A stretch of 18,968 nucleotides of DNA, taken from Akkermansiaceae bacterium UBA6138. GTDB lineage: Bacteria; Verrucomicrobiota; Verrucomicrobiia; Verrucomicrobiales; DEV007. Of this stretch, positions 15,491 through 18,968 are shown piece by piece. The notes below the pieces were generated by a model. It ran no database searches. It was not told the origin of the DNA and was given only the letters and a program-made list of their open reading frames with translations. The translations under genes and the position numbers were made by a program. The stretch is from contig DIVG01000032.1 of assembly GCA_002422425.1 (NCBI GenBank), forward strand, positions 35,976-54,943. The letters are read 5' to 3'. Position 1 is the first letter of the stretch, and each line of letters begins with the position of its first letter.

Positions 15491-15946
15491 TCACTCCTCC
15501 TTGAAACCGGTAATGGTTACGTTTCGGATATTCACGCTTTGATCGGCGAGCGCGTTCAATACGTCAATAAACCGCTGACTCTTTGCCGCATCGTCCGCAG
15601 CGATAATCACCATGGGCTTGGAATCGGTGAGCTTCGCGCTCTCGGCGTAGGTCCGGAGACGATCGAGCAGGAGCGGCACATCGCGGGTCCCGGCATCGGT
15701 GTCGAGAACCTCTCCGTTGAGCACAATGTGACCGGCACCGTTGACTTCGACGGTCATCTGATCGATCTCCACCTGCGCGGAAGAAGCACTCGACTGGGTC
15801 GAGGGCATCGTCATGGCGAGATCCGCCTCAGTCGGCTCAAGGGTCGAAGTCACGAGGAAATAAATGAGCAGGAGGAAGCTCACGTCAATCATCGGGGACA
15901 TGTCCAGAACCGGATCAGGATCGGGAGTATTTTTTTTGCGTGCCAT
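15491..15946 (-). CDS. exbD: ExbD/TolR-family protein (second copy)
   Basis: A 151-residue inner-membrane protein starting at ATG 15946; the frame runs on to 16009 but the added residues overlap the previous gene and are polar. It has a short cytoplasmic N-terminus, one membrane helix beginning MSPMIDVSFLLLIYFLVTST with the essential-type Asp21, and a periplasmic domain to the end. The membrane aspartate carries protons in the known ExbD/TolR/MotB-like motors. It lies 19 nt after the first exbD. The two ExbD proteins differ clearly in the periplasmic part, so they may form a hetero-dimer inside an ExbB pentamer. ExbD and TolR cannot be told apart from sequence alone. Confidence 0.92.
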   Translation of the reverse strand: MARKKNTPDPDPVLDMSPMIDVSFLLLIYFLVTSTLEPTEADLAMTMPSTQSSASSAQVEIDQMTVEVNGAGHIVLNGEVLDTDAGTRDVPLLLDRLRTYAESAKLTDSKPMVIIAADDAAKSQRFIDVLNALADQSVNIRNVTITGFKEE

Positions 15947-15965
15947 GGAAAGGGATGAGGAAGGA

Positions 15966-16415
15966 TTATTTTTCGACCGCGAAACTGCCGAAAATGATTT
16001 CAACGACACCAGCTTCGGCAGCGGCCTGCACGACGCGTTTCACGACACGGGTGTCAACGTCCTCATCCGCACGCAGGTTCAGGCGAGTCGGAACCCCGGC
16101 CTCTTCGAACCGCACCCGGGCCTCATCGACATAGGCGGTGATTGACTCGGTGCTAGTGAGCTCGATCTTGTCCTGAGCCCAGATCGTGCCGTCGGCAAGG
16201 ATGTTGACGACGACACGCCCGGCGGCATCTTTCGCCACCTGGGAATTCGTGGCGGTAGGAGGATTGACGCGGCGATCAATCTGGACCGTGATGATGTGCG
16301 AAGCCACCATGAAGAAGATCAGGAGCAGGAAGGTCAGGTCGATCATCGGCGACATGTCCATCTCAAGATCCTCGGTCATGCCGGCCCCGGCGCTTCTGTA
16401 TTTTTGAGAGGCCAT
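15966..16415 (-). CDS. exbD: ExbD/TolR-family protein (first copy)
   Basis: Starts at ATG 16415 and has 149 residues. It shares the family plan: a short N-terminus (MASQKYRSAGAGMTEDLEMD), then MSPMIDLTFLLLIFFMVASH with the membrane Asp26, then a periplasmic domain (IITVQIDRRVNPPTATNSQV and onwards). In the periplasmic part, GRVVVNILADGTIWAQDKIE and RLNLRADEDVDTRVVKRVVQ are typical strand-helix segments of the TolR/ExbD fold. It lies 57 nt after exbB and 19 nt before the second exbD. No Shine-Dalgarno is seen. Confidence 0.93.
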   Translation of the reverse strand: MASQKYRSAGAGMTEDLEMDMSPMIDLTFLLLIFFMVASHIITVQIDRRVNPPTATNSQVAKDAAGRVVVNILADGTIWAQDKIELTSTESITAYVDEARVRFEEAGVPTRLNLRADEDVDTRVVKRVVQAAAEAGVVEIIFGSFAVEK

Positions 16416-16472
16416 GTATCTTGATCCGTATCAGTTAGGAAGGGGTTAGGAAGAAAGCGACGCGTCTGACGA

Positions 16473-17288
16473 TCAGGTCTCGGCGATACCTTCAGGGACA
16501 CGGGCCAGCATCTGGTCCGCATTGACCGTGGCCACGGCAGCCTCGAGCCCCTGGATCACGATGTGCTGGGCATCACTGACCATGCGATTGAAGCGGTTCT
16601 TGAAGAAGTAGAAGAGGAAGATACTGGGAATGGCCACGACGAGACCACCCGCCGTGGTAATCAGCGCGATCGAGATGTTCTTCGCGAGAGCGCCCGGGTC
16701 GGAACCGCCGCTGAGGCCCATCGAGTCGAACGCAAGGACCATCCCGGAAACCGTGCCGAACAGACCGAGCATGGTCGCCCCCTGGGCAATAACCGCAAAG
16801 TAGCCGACAAACACCATCGTCCCGAGGTTCTCGCGGGTCGAAAAGTCGGCAATGGCGTCCTCCACCTTCGCCCGCCCGAGACTTTCGGGGTCGGTCGCGT
16901 CGACCATGGGGTAAGCACTGACCACCAGGCGCCCGAGGTAGGAGGAATCCTGCGCGGCGGCGTCGATCGAACTACGGACGCGTACCTCTGACATGAAGCC
17001 GAGGATTTCATCCCTGAGACCGGCAGGGATATACTTTTTCTTCGAGAGCTGCAGGCTCATGAAAACGGCGAGTGTAATCATCCAGATTGAGAGAATGCCG
17101 ATCGGAAGCATGAAAATACCGCCGCCGAGGATCATGTCCATCAGAGTGGTCGGGGCTACCGCTTCCTCGCCGCCTCCGGCGGAAGCCTCCTGAGACCAAA
17201 GCTCGGGAACGATCAGGGATAAGAGCACGACACCGCCGAGAGCAAGGAACTGACGCTTGGGTCGGAAAAAGGACATGTTTAAGGACAT
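16473..17288 (-). CDS. exbB: ExbB/TolQ/MotA-family proton channel protein
   Basis: Inner-membrane stator of a proton-driven motor, 271 residues from ATG 17288 (another ATG four codons later at 17276 is possible). Residues about 13-33 are a signal-peptide-like hydrophobic stretch (LALGGVVLLSLIVPEL), so the protein probably has an extra cleaved or anchoring N-terminus compared with E. coli ExbB. TM1 lies at about 52-80, TM2 at about 157-187 with the family hallmark GATMLGLFGTVSGMVLAF (170-187), and TM3 at about 204-230 with TTAGGLVVAIPSIFLFYFF. The long cytoplasmic part lies between TM1 and TM2. Two exbD genes follow, so a complete ExbB-ExbD motor is encoded. No TonB or TolA is seen in the window. 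It starts 115 nt downstream of pyrE, with no clear promoter recognised between them. Confidence 0.93.
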   Translation of the reverse strand: MSLNMSFFRPKRQFLALGGVVLLSLIVPELWSQEASAGGGEEAVAPTTLMDMILGGGIFMLPIGILSIWMITLAVFMSLQLSKKKYIPAGLRDEILGFMSEVRVRSSIDAAAQDSSYLGRLVVSAYPMVDATDPESLGRAKVEDAIADFSTRENLGTMVFVGYFAVIAQGATMLGLFGTVSGMVLAFDSMGLSGGSDPGALAKNISIALITTAGGLVVAIPSIFLFYFFKNRFNRMVSDAQHIVIQGLEAAVATVNADQMLARVPEGIAET

Positions 17289-17403
17289 CGGTAGGGTTGA
17301 TTAACTTTTGTGAGTTGAGAGGGGATGTAATTGTCGCATTTCCCGAAAACTGTAAAGGAAAAAATAAACTTTAAAATGGAGGAGGACTGCCGGACTTCCC
17401 CCC

Positions 17404-18006
17404 TCACTCAACCTTTTTTGTCCCCGGGCGCAACGCCGGGATGGCACTGAGCTCAACCGGGACCTGGTCGGAATCGTAGACGGGGAACTGGATCTCCATG
17501 CAGGAGACGACAGGGTAGTTCCCCACCGTCGTCTTTCCGGAGCGGTTCACCACGACGAAGACACCCGCGACCTCGCCGCCCTGAGACTCGATGAAGTCAG
17601 TCAGTTCGAGCAAGGTGCCGCCGGTCGTGATGACATCCTCGACGAGAAGAAGCCTTTCGCCCGGATGGATTTCAAAGCCGCGCTTCAGCTCAAGCTGATT
17701 GGTCGCCGGGTTGCGCTCGGCGTAAATAGTCCGCGCATGAAGGGCGAGACCGACCTGCTGCCCGACGGGGACTCCGCCCATGGCCGGGCTGAGGACGACA
17801 TCGATACGACCGAGCGCGCGCATCGCCCCGACGCGCTGCTCTATCATCTGCTGCAGCTCCCGGGGGTGCTGCACAAGCTTGCCCTTCTTCACGTAGTAGG
17901 CGGAATGCTTCCCGCTCGCGAGGATAAAGTGACCCTGCTCGACCGCCCCGTAGTCTTTGAGCAGTTCGATCGTTTCTTCAGGAGAGGCTGGCAATTCGGT
18001 TCGCAT
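17404..18006 (-). CDS. pyrE: Orotate phosphoribosyltransferase
   Basis: Transfers the ribose-5-phosphate of PRPP to orotate to make orotidine monophosphate, the step before PyrF in UMP synthesis. The start at ATG 18006 gives 200 residues; the frame is open to 18180 but that extra part overlaps pyrF and has no family match. The PRPP-binding motif LLLVEDVITTGGT lies at 119-131. FILASGKHSAYYVKKGKL (27-44) is the orotate-binding N-terminal segment, and VVLSPAMGGVPVGQQVGLAL (70-89) is the conserved pyrophosphate-loop region. The protein resembles the shorter Thermus/archaeal-type PyrE more than the E. coli form. Its start lies inside the end of pyrF (29-nt overlap), pointing to one mRNA and coupled translation. 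Confidence 0.93.
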   Translation of the reverse strand: MRTELPASPEETIELLKDYGAVEQGHFILASGKHSAYYVKKGKLVQHPRELQQMIEQRVGAMRALGRIDVVLSPAMGGVPVGQQVGLALHARTIYAERNPATNQLELKRGFEIHPGERLLLVEDVITTGGTLLELTDFIESQGGEVAGVFVVVNRSGKTTVGNYPVVSCMEIQFPVYDSDQVPVELSAIPALRPGTKKVE

Positions 18007-18760
18007 AGTCTTTAGCTTTTTCGGAAAAGGAAAGGTGCTCGTCAGCGTAGAGGATACCGCGCGAGACATTGATGACCGAAGGAGCGGTCCGGGCCGCGCC
18101 GCGCAGGGTCTCGAGATCGCCCCCCTGGGCACCGAGTCCGGGGATAAGGAGCGGCACATCGGGCAGGCGCGCAAGGACATCGGCCGAGATATTCGTGAGA
18201 CCGAGAACCAGCCCGATGCTCCCCTCCCCCGACGGCGTCGAGGCGGCGCGTCCGGTCATGTCGCCAACGAGTTCAAAAACGCGGCGTCCATTGGCGAGTT
18301 CGTGCATCTCGAGATCGACCGCACCGGGGTTCGAGGTAACCCCGAGGAGGTAGACGCCTTTTCCCGGGTATTGGAGGAAAGGCTCGACCGAGTCGAAACC
18401 CATGTAGGGACTGAGGGTGACGGCATCGACGTCCCAGTTTTCAAAATAACCCTTCGCGTAGTGCTCCTGCGTCGTCCCGATATCGCCACGCTTGGCGTCG
18501 AGGATGACGGGGACACCGGTCGTTTTCATCCGGGCGATAAGAGTCCCGACCATCTCGTAGCCGGTCACGCCGAGAGCTTCAAAATAGGCGATGTTAGGCT
18601 TGAAGGCGGCCGCGTATTCCGCCGTCTCGTCGATGACCTTTTCACAAAAAGCCTGAATCCCCGCCGGGGAATCGTGCAGATCAAGGCGGGGGTCGATCCC
18701 GACACAGAGGGCACTCCCGGTCTTTTCCATTCTCTTCTGGAGGATTTCAGGATAAGTCAT
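17978..18760 (-). CDS. pyrF: Orotidine 5'-phosphate decarboxylase
   Basis: Decarboxylates OMP to UMP, the last step of pyrimidine synthesis. ATG 18760 gives 260 residues; the frame is open to 18859 but the extra N-terminus does not resemble the family. Motifs are those of the longer subfamily 2 enzymes: LCVGIDPRLD (18-27), AAFKPNIAYFEALG (51-64), the catalytic DAKRGDIGTT (88-97, with Lys90), VTLSPYMGFDSVEPFL (114-129), PGLGAQGGD (207-215) and the phosphate-binding INVSRGILYA (230-239). The last 29 nt overlap pyrE, and a perfect palindrome sits 36 nt upstream of its start. No Shine-Dalgarno precedes the ATG. Confidence 0.95.
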   Translation of the reverse strand: MTYPEILQKRMEKTGSALCVGIDPRLDLHDSPAGIQAFCEKVIDETAEYAAAFKPNIAYFEALGVTGYEMVGTLIARMKTTGVPVILDAKRGDIGTTQEHYAKGYFENWDVDAVTLSPYMGFDSVEPFLQYPGKGVYLLGVTSNPGAVDLEMHELANGRRVFELVGDMTGRAASTPSGEGSIGLVLGLTNISADVLARLPDVPLLIPGLGAQGGDLETLRGAARTAPSVINVSRGILYADEHLSFSEKAKDYANRIASLS

Positions 18761-18796
18761 CGTATCGGCGTCGGAGGTGATAAGGTATGGCCACCG

Positions 18797-18813
18797 ACCT
18801 GACTGGGTCAGGT
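18797..18813. promoter_or_regulatory. Palindrome upstream of pyrF
   Basis: ACCTGACTGGGTCAGGT is a perfect 7-bp inverted repeat with a 3-bp centre, located 37-53 bp before the pyrF start. It could be an operator for a dimeric regulator or a small mRNA hairpin. I cannot tell which, and no promoter boxes were clear around it. Confidence 0.35.
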
Positions 18814-18920
18814 GCCGGGCCGCGCAAGAAACGCCCTGATTGGGGGAAGGTTCAAGCACGAATTACGCCGCTTGGAAACTCGGGACCGGTGGGTTACGAT
18901 GAGCGCTTTGTCCCGCCGCC

Positions 18921-18968
18921 ATGTTACCCGCTTCCTCCAGTCGCCTCATTCCCGCTATCCTTTTTGTC
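18921..18968 (+). CDS. Possible start of an exported protein, cut by window edge
   Basis: An ATG at 18921 opens a frame that stays open to the window end (MLPASSSRLIPAILFV), 16 codons that look like the start of a signal peptide, divergent from pyrF. A competing ATG at 18899 lies in another frame. Too little is visible to be sure. Confidence 0.25.
   Translation, partial: MLPASSSRLIPAILFV

Noticed and set aside
17957..18802. 281-codon plus-strand ORF
   Set aside because: Antisense to pyrF, which has all its catalytic motifs.
1..18968. CRISPR array or phage/defence genes
   Set aside because: No regularly spaced direct repeats and no nuclease, helicase, toxin-antitoxin or phage structural gene could be recognised on either strand.

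Overview
The window looks like a chromosomal segment of a Verrucomicrobiota bacterium or a close relative in the PVC group. This is inferred from gene content: a secreted protein with an SHD1-like C-terminus, a TPR plus secretin-N/STN-like orphan protein, a TolQ/ExbB-ExbD-ExbD-giant TPR operon, and moderately high GC. Ordinary Shine-Dalgarno sequences are missing in front of nearly every gene. There is no rRNA, CRISPR array, transposase or phage gene. Most of the window is core metabolism mixed with poorly described envelope genes.

Left part (1-6217, all minus strand). A membrane-anchored protein runs off the left edge. It follows a class II fumarase (fumC). Upstream of fumC lie three genes for exported proteins: a Pec_lyase-family pectate lyase, an SHD1-like protein, and a long low-complexity protein with a C-terminal SH3-like domain. 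A 345-bp divergent intergenic region separates this group from the plus-strand genes.

Middle (6218-8019). Two plus-strand genes, a TPR/STN-domain exported protein and a short-chain dehydrogenase, are followed by tRNA-Ser(UGA) with its own promoter and a 16-bp terminator hairpin. Just downstream lies a tRNA-derived repeat: the T-arm of the same tRNA reappears split by about 65 nt of unrelated sequence. The ilvBN genes (acetolactate synthase large and small subunits, minus strand) end at a clear terminator at 7967-7994. Upstream of ilvB is an AT-rich region with a 19-bp direct repeat spaced five helical turns apart.

Right part (10435-18968). After a 575-bp gap without a convincing gene comes a minus-strand cluster: pyrF, pyrE (overlapping pyrF by 29 nt), exbB, exbD, exbD, a 1049-residue TPR protein and a 353-residue exported protein. 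pyrF and pyrE catalyse the last two steps of UMP synthesis. The exb-TPR genes probably build a proton-motive-force-driven inner-membrane motor coupled to periplasmic TPR proteins; no TonB gene is visible. A possible plus-strand gene starts at 18921 and leaves the window.

The most unusual items are the split tRNA-Ser repeat, the paired sites upstream of ilvB, the TonB-less exb-TPR operon, and the near absence of Shine-Dalgarno sequences. I see no clearly new multi-gene system; most long plus-strand ORFs are antisense shadows of these genes.
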